From contig JAPEIS010000005.1 in assembly GCA_029531795.1 (NCBI GenBank), positions 2,726,001 through 2,790,000 on the forward strand: DNA of 64,000 nt, read 5' to 3'. Position 1 is the first letter of the stretch; each line of letters opens with the position of its first letter. The notes under the pieces are model-generated. The model was not told the origin of the DNA. It saw nothing but the letters and a program-made list of their open reading frames with translations, and did no database searches. Below are positions 11,720 to 22,555 of this stretch, one piece after another. Position numbers and translations under genes: made by a program. Origin of the DNA: Sclerotinia nivalis (Eukaryota; Ascomycota; Leotiomycetes; Helotiales; Sclerotiniaceae).

Positions 11720-12143
11720 ATGATTATTCCAGTTCGTTGTTTCTCTTGCGGAAAGGTAAATTACATCAAACACTTTGCGCCAGAGTCATGCGCTGACCGC
11801 TAGAATAGGTTACCGGAGATATCTGGGAGCGATATGTCAAGCTCATTGATGAGGGAGTCAACGACGGGTTAGCCACAATATTACAAAGTTCCTTCCTCTT
11901 CATATATTAACTTGTTATCCTAGTGATGCTATGGACGAGCTCACCCTTAAGAGATATTGCTGCCGTCGTATGATCATGACCCACGTCGACCTTATCGAAA
12001 AGCTTTTAAGGTACGCAGCATCGTCCCTGTGGCAAACGGACAGAGGAATGGAGTAGAGTTTTGCGCTTTGCTCATTTACTGACTAACTTGCTAGATACAA
12101 TCCTGCGGAACGAGATGCGAAAAAGGCCGCTTTGAATAGTTAA
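11720..12143 (+). CDS. rpb10: DNA-directed RNA polymerases I, II and III subunit Rpb10 (ABC10-beta)
   Basis: Four small exons (11720-11755, 11809-11867, 11924-12010, 12095-12143) join to 76 residues. The protein begins [12 protein letters not shown], the hallmark of Rpb10. The zinc ligands are Cys7 and Cys10 of the C-F-S-C pair and the adjacent Cys44-Cys45 (RYCCRRM). [11 protein letters not shown] and [10 protein letters not shown] are also typical. Rpb10 is a core subunit shared by all three nuclear RNA polymerases and helps assemble the Rpb3/Rpb11-type platform. The size matches the usual 65-77 residues. All three introns are short with canonical ends, and exons this small are easily missed by automatic calling. 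Confidence 0.97.
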
Positions 12144-14189
12144 GCTAAATTGACTAAACTACCTTCTACTCGTATACAGCTCGATTCGGATCACTTCTAT
12201 TGATGGTTGATAACCATGAAGCTCAATCGGAAGAAGCGCAATATGCGATTAGACGATATCATGGTAGACAAGTAGACAAGGAGGCAGATGGTATAGGCGT
12301 TGAGTGGAGGTTATAATCCAAATACTGCAGATTTTGGCGTGGGCGTTTTCAGGGCTACACCCAACGGTGCTTGGTGTGTGGTGGTCCTTTACGAGCGATG
12401 CTACTTTTCTACACGGAGGAGTGGGGAGATAGTATTTGGGATTTCCAAAATCAAGGATCATTTCTAACATATCCAACAAAATACAAAGTGATGCATTGTT
12501 GTTTGTTCTGGGACTACTATCAGACGCTCATCAGACGCCCAAGGTAACACTTGATCATTACTGGGAAAAGTTGTCCCAAGGAACTGGTTCTCTTATTATG
12601 CATGTACAACGCATACAGTTTGGGCCAGTCCGATGTATTGATGTGGAGTGCACTTAAATCTGACAAGCCACTAACGAGAAAGTCCAACATTTATCCACGG
12701 CAGAAGCTTACCCTACTAAGCAGAATTTGCAGAACTTTCGATTTTCATAGGATCGATAATCGATGAGTGACATCTTATAGCCTCATGCAATGCAGAGAAT
12801 GGAAAAAGCTGGCGTGTCTATAAGGCTAGAAGCGGTGGAGCAATGTTGGTGCAAACTTGCATCAAACTTCGACGCGTATTACTCAATTCCGATAAGTCGT
12901 CAGAGTACGAGAAACCTGTCGGGCCGGAAAAAGTATGGAGAGCTTGGAATCTCACATGGATTAAATCAAGGCCTAGAAATCGTCTATCGAGATAGGAGAT
13001 TTTTCGACAGAGGGATCCGTCCGATGTGGCCTTGGAGAGTGTCAACAAAGACCAGGATACAATCGTACTTTTATCCACGGAATGGACCACCAGATAGAGA
13101 ATATTATCCCGTCTAACTAGCCTAGATATTCGTTCTACTCATGCTAATGCATTTCCCTTTCTCAACGAGGATGACCGGCCGACCCGTCTAACTGACCTGG
13201 ATCCATTCCCGCGGTCTCGGACATGCTTTTGAGTCTATCCCGAAGAGGCCAATATTGGCAGCGATCTCCGATCTTCGTAATGAACCTAACTTGGGTAATA
13301 AGTGAAGCTATCATTGTTTGATGATGGATCCGACCGTCCGGTCCGCAATTAGAACTGTTAGATTGATGGTCAATGTTTGTTCCTTGACAATTGACGCTGT
13401 TCCCAGCCGATTCATTCTCCCATGGCGACTTTAGAAGCTTGAGAAGTTGAGACATGGAACACCATGAGGTACTTCTAAGCTAGCGAAAATGTTACACTGT
13501 ATATGAACAGGGGATGGTCTTCCGATGTACAGAATGTCTGATAATCTCGAATTAGTTACCGTTTTGTATATATGCTGTGGTTTCTCATGTTTCGAATTGA
13601 AATCTCCCACTTTTCCGTATGTTCAGGATAAAAGGAATGAATACTAGGGATGTCAGTTGAGCATCATTGTACGTAGATACAAATATACCTAGCACTCGGC
13701 ATACTTCAAGGTTGTGTGTGTTCACTTTGTTGAAGCCGTCAAAAATTCCAAAAAGTATACCTAGTAATATAAAGTTATAAAGTTGTAAGCGCCCGTCGTG
13801 CTTGTAACCCACATATATGCAAGCGGGGGATCAAAAGACATGGATTGATAAATATGATTGGTTAAAATTTTGATTCTACTTGCATGAGAAAAGCCCATGA
13901 TGATAAGTATGGTGCCGGTACCTAGTCATTTTCTAGAACAGCGTTAGGCTATTTCATGAGGTTGATGATATCAGCCTATTGTAGTTGTTGTTTTTGCTCA
14001 TTTCTTGTCCCGCTTGAGAGGATGTTGCAGTGCATTGCATACAGATTTTGTACTCATCGCGACAAGAGAACCAAAGATTTCATTTGTTTTTGTACCGGTA
14101 CACAAGCCGAATATATTTCAGCTACTCGCGACAATAATGATAATAATAATAATAGCATATTTGTAACGCGAGAAAAGGGAAAACAAAGC

Positions 14190-14296
14190 AAAACAGAACA
14201 AAACAAAACAAAACAGAACAAAACAAAACAAAACAGAACAAAACAAAACAAAACAGAACAAAACAAAACAAAACAGAACAAAACAAAACAAAACAA
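14190..14296. repeat. 20-bp tandem repeat, about five copies
   Basis: The unit is AAAACAGAACAAAACAAAAC, repeated almost perfectly. It is purely A/C/G on this strand, so it produces long spurious open frames of Lys/Asn/Gln and Phe/Cys/Leu on either strand. Confidence 0.95.
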
Positions 14297-14355
14297 CTGG
14301 TAGGTTTCATTTTCTTAATTCATACTGGCTGGGTAGATATCATTTGATATACTCG

Positions 14356-14440
14356 CATCCTCACATCCTGACATCCTGACATCCTCACATCCTCACATCC
14401 TCACATCCTCACATCCTCACATCCTGACATCCTGACATCC
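14356..14440. repeat. 8-bp tandem repeat (ATCCTCAC / ATCCTGAC), about ten copies
   Basis: Two unit variants differing by C or G at one position are arranged in blocks (C, G, G, C x5, G, G). That pattern suggests expansion by slippage after the variant arose. Confidence 0.9.
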
Positions 14441-14993
14441 TTCCCAGCTCCATCTTTCCCCACAAGGAAAATCATCCCCCCCGGCCAATATCATGCCCAG
14501 CGCGAAACTCAATAACAAAGTACCACTTTTATATTGAAATCCTCCGCAGGAGACGTGACTTTGCGGCACAGCGCTTTCCTAGTCTACTCAATGCTCGTAG
14601 ACAAGTACTTCCAAACCCTACCAATTTAACTATCTTTTAGATCTGAGCGTGTAAGGTCTGTTATTATTATTTTTGGCTACACGCATCCACTTATTCTACT
14701 AAAATCTTTACGATTAAAGAATATTTTCTTGTGGTGCCAACACTTCTACTAGAAGTCCCCCAAAGTCTCGAGCTTGGAGCTCTTGTTCCGTGCCAAAGCT
14801 TTCTTCTTTCAGCCTCAGCATTTTCGGATCCACTCCAACGTCCGAAGGTGTGAGTGGTAACCCCTCCCAGACCTGGCGTTGTAAGCATTACCATCTCTTT
14901 TTTATACTTGAGCATCGCGGTCCCGCCTAGTCGATCTTTTACGAACAGTGCGAGCGTCTTATCTTCTTATTGGAACCTAACACTACCATAAAA

Positions 14994-17470
14994 ATGGCAG
15001 TAGAAAGTCCATTGCTTGCCTCACCTGTCAACGTCATGTCAGCCATCTCCCCTTATACAGATTTCTCTTCATCACCATGTTCTCCTTCAATTCAAAGATC
15101 TCCATATTATCGATCGCTGTATGTAGCACCGTTTCAATAACCGACCATGCTAACAATATTATACAGTCTCACACGCAATCATCCAGGCTCCAATCTTCAA
15201 CCAACTCCTATCGAGGACAACCTCTCTTCTGCCAGCGCGCATCTACTCAGTCCAATGAGTGATACGGTGGGACCTTCGCCAGTGACCTCGAATGGCACTA
15301 CAACCACAGATATTGAGGATGAGATGGCGGATGAAGCAGTTAACCATGAGGACATACCCAGAGCCGATTCACAAATTACCGTTGGTACCCTGCCAAAATT
15401 GGAAGCATTGTTACTGATATTGGAATAGTTGAAAAGGCTTAGCACAAACTTACCAGAGGAGTTTCGTGCTTCCCTTGAGGATGAATCTGTCTCGGTCATT
15501 CACGCCCCCGAGGGCTACACAAAATTTGTGAGGCAATAGAGCTACATGGTGAAGAATCAATGGCTGATGCATTACAGCTGTTCAATGATGTGACCCCGGT
15601 GCAATCGGCAAAAGTACTTTTGGATCGCTCGACTCCGACTCCATACCAACAGCCTACAAGCTCAAGAAGTAGCCCAAGAAGTAGCCCTCGCACTAGTCCT
15701 AAATCTGCTCAAAACACAAGCCCGAGAACCAGTCCGAAAACGAGCCCCAAAGTCAGTCCTAAAGCGAGTCCCAGTACGAGCCCAAGAATGAGTCCAGATA
15801 GGCTTCAGATTGCTGAGCATGCGGATGAAGTAAAACCACCTTCCATCATAAGAATTTGCTAAGGCTAACAATTGGCATAGTCTATCGAGCCTGGTCCAGT
15901 TTCTCCTCCACCGATTTCTACAGATATAAGACCGATCAGATTTGGTTTAGAAAATCAAACACCCCGAGCGCAAACTCGCCAAGAAGTCGAATTGTTTTCG
16001 GAAGAAAGACGACCATCTCGACCAAGCAGTCTTGAAGGTATAGTCGAAGAAGAAGCTATGAAGATGTCTTACTCACTGGACATAGGAATCCCAGAAGAAT
16101 TATCCAAAGACTTTTCGGAAGACGATTTCGATGCTAACACAGTTCACAATGCGGACGAGGAAATATCGGCTTTGAAGACAGCACTCAATGAATGTTGGAC
16201 TCTTTGCAATACACTTGCTAGTCTTAGTTCCATTCACCGTGAAAGAATATTTAGCTTTTCTGGATCAGGCGATGCTCATGAAAAAGCCTGGAAATGTTGT
16301 TGGAAACTGTGCAAGAAATTATACGATAGCCGTGACGAAGATCATGAATATCATGTTAGGCCTACGCTCGATCTATGTAGAGACTTCTGTCAATCTCTAT
16401 TCGATGTTCGCCAAAAGAAAGATGAGGTAGCTGATTCGGTATTGCGGGTGAGCTTCGAACTAAACAACCACTTATACAACACACACGATCGCAATCTACC
16501 TGAAGCTTTCCGAGAAAGAACTCTGGATTTCTACATAACCCTGTGTCATCGTCTCATGAAACAAAGAAGCGAGCTTGCCGAGGAGACAGATGCTCTTCTT
16601 AGAGCTTGTTGGGGCTTGGCTGAAATGCTTTTTAGCCTTCGACAAAACAAAAGAGAAGGAAAAATGGCAGATGAAGAGCTTCTTGGATCTGCTGTTCAAG
16701 CTTGCTGGGAATTATGTGACCTTTTCCGAGAAGGTTGGACACAAGTCCGTCCTGATCGGGGTACACCTCGTCCATCCCAAACGACTTTCAGAGCATCATC
16801 CGATCAGATGTCTCGTTCTTCACATACCAAGTCTAGTAGTCTAGCTTCACTATCAGAAAACCTTGAAGAGCATACACCTACAAGATATGTCATCCTACCT
16901 GAAACCCCAACAACCGACTTTGAAGACACCCCTATCACACCCGAGGAGGTCTCACCGAACATTCCAAACATAATGGTTCTAGGTTCGGACAGACCCCCAC
17001 GATGGTCATCTGCTGCTTCTTCACTTTCCGGCTATTCTCAAGAAAGTGGTACCAGCACGGTAACCGATGGGAATCAACCTGAAGATCTTAATTTGACACG
17101 ACTCAAAATATTAATTTTAAAAGCTTCAATGAATGTGGGATATTCAAGAACTGCGATTTCTTCCACAGGGTCACCCTTGACACTTCAGAACTTTATCAAA
17201 GCTTTACCAACTGGATCTTTTGGCTCATTACCAGCGCATGCGACTCTACTTACATCGTATCGAAATCTAGTACTGAGCGATCCTACTTTCAGAAATCCGA
17301 GTTCGTTGCCTCCTCCAGGGAAGAAGGTCTCGGCGCCTGATGTCGCTAAGAGTGTTAGCTGGATGATGAGAGCTGGGCAATACACATTCTTGAAAGATTT
17401 GTTCAGAATGGTATTTGGCTTCCGTGTTGATGAAGCTGATTCTCGAAAGAATGTCAGTATCTCAGTATGA
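14994..17470 (+). CDS. Conserved fungal protein with SP-repeat linker and repeated Cys-Trp helices (possibly DUF7624 family)
   Basis: The model has five exons: 14994-15118, 15167-15380, 15429-15527, 15578-15829 and 15881-17470, for 759 residues. It starts MAVESPLLASP. Residues about 165-225 form a linker of repeated SPR/SPK/SP units, likely phosphorylated by proline-directed kinases. Residues about 328-517 hold seven helical units spaced 25-35 residues apart, with a C-W-x-L-C or related core (ECWTLCNTL, CCWKLCKKL, ACWELCDLF). The C-terminal ~150 residues are conserved-looking (SWMMRAGQYTFLKDLFRMVFGF). Function is unknown. Introns 1, 3 and 4 have normal splice sites. Intron 2 has a weak GTTGGT donor, and without splicing there the frame meets TAG at 15426-15428. 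The 3' end is less certain, because an open frame at 17564-17827 might belong to a further exon. Confidence 0.75.
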
Positions 17471-20031
17471 AGAGAAAATTTTGATGACAGACAATAACGG
17501 GCTGCTTTCTCTCGCCGTACTCATTCACTTCAAGGCGGCTTTAGCTTCCATGTTAGATATCTGATGCAACATGCTATGAGCCCACAAACAATGCAAGGAA
17601 TGCTATTCTTTCGAATAATGGGATTGTCTCAAACGGCGAGATTGTCTCACAAGGTTTATAGAGCTTTGTTTATGAGAGTGTTGGGTGCAACTCGGCACCC
17701 TTCAACACCGTTTTTGGTATGCGTTATCCCTTCAATGAGCATAGTGACGGCTTGTACGGAAAAGCGAACGAGATTCATGACGTTGGGGATTTGTGGATTT
17801 GGGCGGCTGTTTTATCTCTTTTTTTGATACCCTTGCTGTAAGGTGTTGCGGCGCGAAAAGGAAATGTTTATTCTTAGCCTCATTGATTTCATATATGGTG
17901 ATCATAGTTTACTTTTATATGACTTTTATATACTTGAAAATTTTATACCATATTCACTCCCACGCTTTTCCTGATTCTTTTCAAATTTTCCTTCCTCATT
18001 CTTTACACATTCACACAAAGCATTTTACTTTCATGAGTTCTGCTAACATCTCTATGGACTTACCGGTAATTATTGATCAACTTGACAACGACAACGTGTA
18101 GTTACCGTTGAAAATCATACATACAGAGCTCATCACATACAAAATAAACGAAATCGCAATCACATCACATCACGTTATATTTATTCGTTTCATCTCGGAT
18201 CGGAATGGCCAATAGAGAACGAGTAGCTTCGTTTCATTATCCCGTACCTAGGTAGGCTAGGATGTTATTTTCTATCGCTCAAAATAGAAATGGGAAAAGT
18301 GTAAATACATAGGTAGGTAGGTAGGTATGGTAAAATAACGTGCTGAGCGAACTCTAGTCGTGTGTGTTGTGTGTAAGAAAACACTGCAGAATACTAGGCG
18401 CTTGATTTGTAGGATTAAGATTAAGAATTGATAGGATTGATGCTTTTGAAGATGGTTCTTGGGAAGGTAGATATAGGCTGCTATCGTGGATTCGAGGAAT
18501 ATGGATAGGTAGGTAGGTAGGTAGGTAGGTGAATAACGAGTATATTTTTACGGTGGATACAATACCGGGAGTTTGAAAGGGTTGGGTGGGATTTGTGTGG
18601 TGGGACATCGATTGCAGGTGGAAGGGGAGTCGCGTTTTGGTCTTTTTTTCTTGGTGGGAGGGGTCGAGGTGCAGTTGGATAGGGGGGGTTGTTGAGGAGT
18701 AGCGTAGGGGTGAGGAGCTGGGGTTTGGATGATGAGAAAGTTTGAGGATGAGAGGATGAGAGGATTTGTATGAAGGAGGGTGTTTGTTTGTTTGTTTTTA
18801 TTTATGTTTGTGCGGTTTATTTTACTTTAATCTTCTTTAGTATCTGATATTGGTCGTGTTGTATTGTGTTGTATTGGGAACTATCACATTACTTATCCTT
18901 TTCACCGTTGTGCATGGGATGTGAGTGTGTTTGTTTCTTATCACTCCATATTCTTTATTCTTTTCATCATTATCGTTCCGGATCTGATGTGATATTTACT
19001 TTCGCGAGATACTTTTCATTTGCGCAGCTTTTTAATTATAGTTTTTTGGGAAGAGAGGGGCTCTTTTTTCCCTTTGTTTTGGGTGGAGTTGAGGCTTTGT
19101 CTTAGTATGGAGGTGATGTATGTACACTAGGCATGTATTTATGATTGTTTGACAGGAATACTAGATGGAAGATGATATATTGGTTATGATTTGGATGTGG
19201 ATGTTAGATATAATTGGATGGTTTTATTAGGTGAGAGTTGGTATGTATAATAGTATTCAAACATATGGACGGTTTTAAACTGGGAGTATGTATAGCAGGA
19301 TAGCTTATGCAAGATGTTTCGCTTTGAAAATTTCTGGGTAGTAGAGGCAGTTTCTATTATGGTTTGATAGTTCTTCTGGGAGTTCTTCTGAGGACACTTT
19401 GCCTTTCGGTGCTTGAGTACTTTGTGGATGGATTGATTTGTGGCCTTTTTGCTATATCAGAGTTTTCACTCTATACTAGTTACAAGATACAAGTAGATGA
19501 AGAAGTTTCGTCTATCTGAAGTCAAACCAGAAGTCAAAACAGAGTCAAACCAGATATCCCGCGCTCGTTGTGTAGCTTCGAGATATGATTTACCCGAATT
19601 GCCCCTGTGTTATGTCGTGACGATGCGGTCAATATAGCGCAGGATTGTCTCATCCACCAGTAATTATTGTGGTGTATTCCATAGAAGGGTTTCATTCCAT
19701 CTGGTTACCCAGCCATGGTTTTGACATTGCGATACTTTAGGTGGAAGGTTTAGAGGTGAACTAGAGTGTAAGATGAGGTCCTCACCTGCCACCATTGAGT
19801 TTCTGCTGGAGTGTCTAGGAGATGATGAAGATTGTGGTGTGTAATAAGAAGCTCGGGTGCGGTATCTGCATTTCCCGTGGTGAGTCAACAGATCACCGGA
19901 TAAATCACTTCTTCCCGGAGGGGATATGGAAAGTCTAAGTCGATGCGATGCTATGACTTCCAGGTTTTGCGTGAGATAATCTCTACTTCTATTGCGTCCA
20001 AAGTGGAAAATACGCGAATACTGAAACGCCT
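17471..20031. other. Gene-free spacer with GGTA microsatellites
   Basis: About 2.5 kb. GGTA repeats occur at about 18308-18326 and 18506-18530. The region around 18.6-18.8 kb is G-rich and 18.8-19.6 kb is T-rich. A 123-codon open frame at 19664-20035 on the reverse strand shows no recognisable domain and overlaps the NPR2 stop, so I did not call it. Confidence 0.5.
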
Positions 20032-21365
20032 TCATCGGTAAATAACCTCCACGTCTCCCTTTGGAAATTTACGCAACCGTTCCATGATTTTCGCCTCTCC
20101 AATATTCAGCTCCGTGGTAATTTGATCAAAACAATGACAGCCATCCGTATACCTCCGTAGCGCACGATCTCTTACTTCCAAAGGCATTGCGTGTCGGGAA
20201 AGGATTGATGTTAAATATTGTGAAGATACGGCGTACCTATGCACGCGATAGATGAGACCTTTAATTACACCAAATTGGATGAATCGACGGATATCGGCGT
20301 AATTTAGGACGTTGAGGCCTTGATCCATATGTAGCTTGAGCCATTCTTTCAGGGTTCTGGATGTACAGAGAGTGGTGAAGAGTCGACAGAGTATGAAGTT
20401 ACTAAGACGGGGACCGTTGATGTATACGTAATTGGCGCATTCATCTTGCATGCCATCTTTATCAGCTACGAAATCGTTCATTTCGGATGTGGGTGCGTAG
20501 ATATTGCTGAAGAGGAAGATATCGAGCATGAGGATGGAATCATAGTAGAGAAGATGTTGTAAAGCAATTTTGGTAAGATCGAGTGCAGCATTTGCGTCGT
20601 GGGCAATTCTTCTGACGTCTTTGATGCCGTCGATGTGTTTGATTACCTTTCTCATGGTGAGATCCCAGGTGTCATCCATGATCTCGGCGAATTTGATCTT
20701 GGAGATTGGGACGTGCCATGATTTTATCGGGGGTGGATGTTTGTGGATTGGGAAAAGTTTCATGTTGATCGTGTTGGCATCATCTACATACATTAGTTTA
20801 CTTTTCTTGTCAAGAGGACTTCAATGAGATACATACCAACCGGAATCATGCACTCATTATAATTATTCAAATCCTCCTTAATAATCTCCAACAACGCAGC
20901 AATCGATCTCCGATCCTGACATAGTACCGTGCCCTCCTGACTCAAAAACTCATTCTGAATCTCCATTTCCGTAAACGTCGAAGCCAAACGTTTAACCACA
21001 GCTTCATAAGGAATCTTATCCACCTCGACTCTGGTCACGATGCAAAAATTAAACATGAATTCATTGCGTTCATACTTCTCGTTTTTGATACAAACCGGAT
21101 GGCCTAGGATGCGATGTTTATTCTCTGGATCACATACCGTAACGTAGCGATTGCAGAATGCTTGACGGGGAATAATGTATTCGGCTAGTTTTTCAAAGTC
21201 GAATAGACGGGGTTTGTCTACATCTGGTTCCGGGACGATGCATCCTGGGGGACTTTGATGGACGACTTTTGTACCTGAGAGAGATGTTAGTAGTTATATG
21301 GAGCAAAGGGGGATATATGTGCCTTTCTGGGGAAGGAAACGTGCGAAGAATATTCCCTCGATCAT
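20032..21365 (-). CDS. npr2: Nitrogen permease regulator 2 (NPR2/NPRL2), SEACIT/GATOR1 subunit
   Basis: Three exons (21323-21365, 20837-21274, 20032-20783) give 410 residues. The start MIEGIFFARFLP, the central MFNFC segment and C-terminal motifs such as RFIQFGVIKGLIYRVH and DGCHCFDQI are the signature of NPR2. With Npr3 it forms the GAP-containing complex that inhibits TORC1 on amino-acid or nitrogen shortage at the vacuole. The first intron (21275-21322) has a strong TACTAAC branch point and a CAG acceptor. Its donor reads AAAG|GCACAT, so it is a GC-AG intron; no GT fits and reading through hits a stop. The second intron is normal (GTATGT). Length is near the low end for filamentous fungi. 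Confidence 0.93.
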
Positions 21366-22555
21366 GATGGGTTCTTATGGGATAGCTGGTAAAACTAATG
21401 TAGGTTGATTTATGTGAAGTCTTTACTGGTGGTCTAGATTCCGTCCTAAAGAAGCTTACACCAGTCGAGTGTCGTCAATCCATGAATCAATCTGTAGTTA
21501 ACTTATGGATAACAGAGGGGTGAAAGTCACGTTTAGAAGATGAAGATTGAGTTGGAGGCTGAATCGGCTGTTCAGCCACATTGTTCCGTGAGAGCTTAGT
21601 CATCATTGACAGCAACATCCAATAACAGTACTACTATATATATATATATATCTATATATGTTTCTATCATATCTCTATTGTTGACTTAGAAAGCTTTTAC
21701 ATATCTTTATAAATATAATCTAATATGCTTGCTCTGCTGACTTGTTGCTGTTGGAGATGATTATTATGTACTAGTCTGAGCTCAATCAAGGTGTTAGAGC
21801 TGAGTGGAGCCGCTTCAACTCGAAAGGTAAAGAAAGATAAGGGGCACAGGCGTAATTCTCAGCGTATGATTGGCCACATGTCTATCAGATCAGGATCTAC
21901 AGAGTAAAGAAAACAACCATACAGTGTTTGATGATGACTGGCTCGACTGGATTAGATGACCCACAGAGTCAGAAAATTGCATCGACAAATCTCAGAGATA
22001 CTAATCATTCTTACATTTATCATCAGGAAGCCTATCAAAGCTTTGTTTTCTCTCATATAATCATTATAACTCTGGTCAAGATGCGGGTCTGAATTTGTGA
22101 GTCTGTAAAAAGTGCAGTAGTGCTTATATACAGCTCACTTTCGGTCAAAATTTGAAGTTCAACACGTATACCGTACGCATACCACTTATCGAAGTACGGC
22201 GAGATCTTGATTTGTGGTATGAAAGGCCTCTATAGTCAGACATCTTTAGAATTGTAAAAGTCCGGTGCTTCTAGGCCTTTTGATACACACATCGGTATAA
22301 AGAAGTAGTGAACCTATTGGGGCTCAGTGGCGGTGACGTTAACACTGCGATAGGGAGCGACGGTAAATAGCACACAGGCTGTTACATTCTCTTGACTTGA
22401 GTGGGTATCATCAGTTTCATACCCGTTCGGATCGGATCTTGATAGCAAGGCTGTATTGAGCATTCCTTCCTGAATTTTCATTTTATGCAAACAGATTCAC
22501 ACCAAACGTGTTGTGGTAGTATCTCTGTCCATTGTGGTTGCTTACTGCTCTCAAC
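21366..22555. promoter_or_regulatory. Divergent intergenic region between npr2 and the methyltransferase gene
   Basis: About 1.2 kb between two divergent genes, with a TA dinucleotide repeat near 21634-21656. It must hold both promoters. No further gene is seen. Confidence 0.5.

Larger units (their letters stand above)
12144..14993. other. Repeat-bearing spacer, no gene supported
   Basis: Almost 3 kb. The open frames between 12.2 and 13.5 kb on both strands show no domain, composition or splice pattern I can support. Two short tandem arrays are listed separately. The last ~400 bp before 14994 are probably the promoter and leader of the next gene. Confidence 0.5.

Noticed and set aside
14054..14310. 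Open frames rich in Lys/Asn/Gln or Phe/Cys/Leu on either strand
   Set aside because: They are products of the 20-bp tandem array, with no sign of selection for protein.
14190..14440. CRISPR-like array
   Set aside because: The units are directly tandem without unique spacers, and the genome is eukaryotic.
15426..15545. A nonsense codon and a frameshift that would make the gene at 14994-17470 a pseudogene
   Set aside because: Both breaks vanish when two short introns are removed: 15381-15428, and 15528-15577 with a GTGAGG donor, CTGAT branch point and ACAG acceptor. The frame then continues without loss.
19664..20035. 123-codon reverse frame whose ATG overlaps the NPR2 stop
   Set aside because: No domain, no splice context and it lies in the 3' UTR of npr2. 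The overlap is chance.
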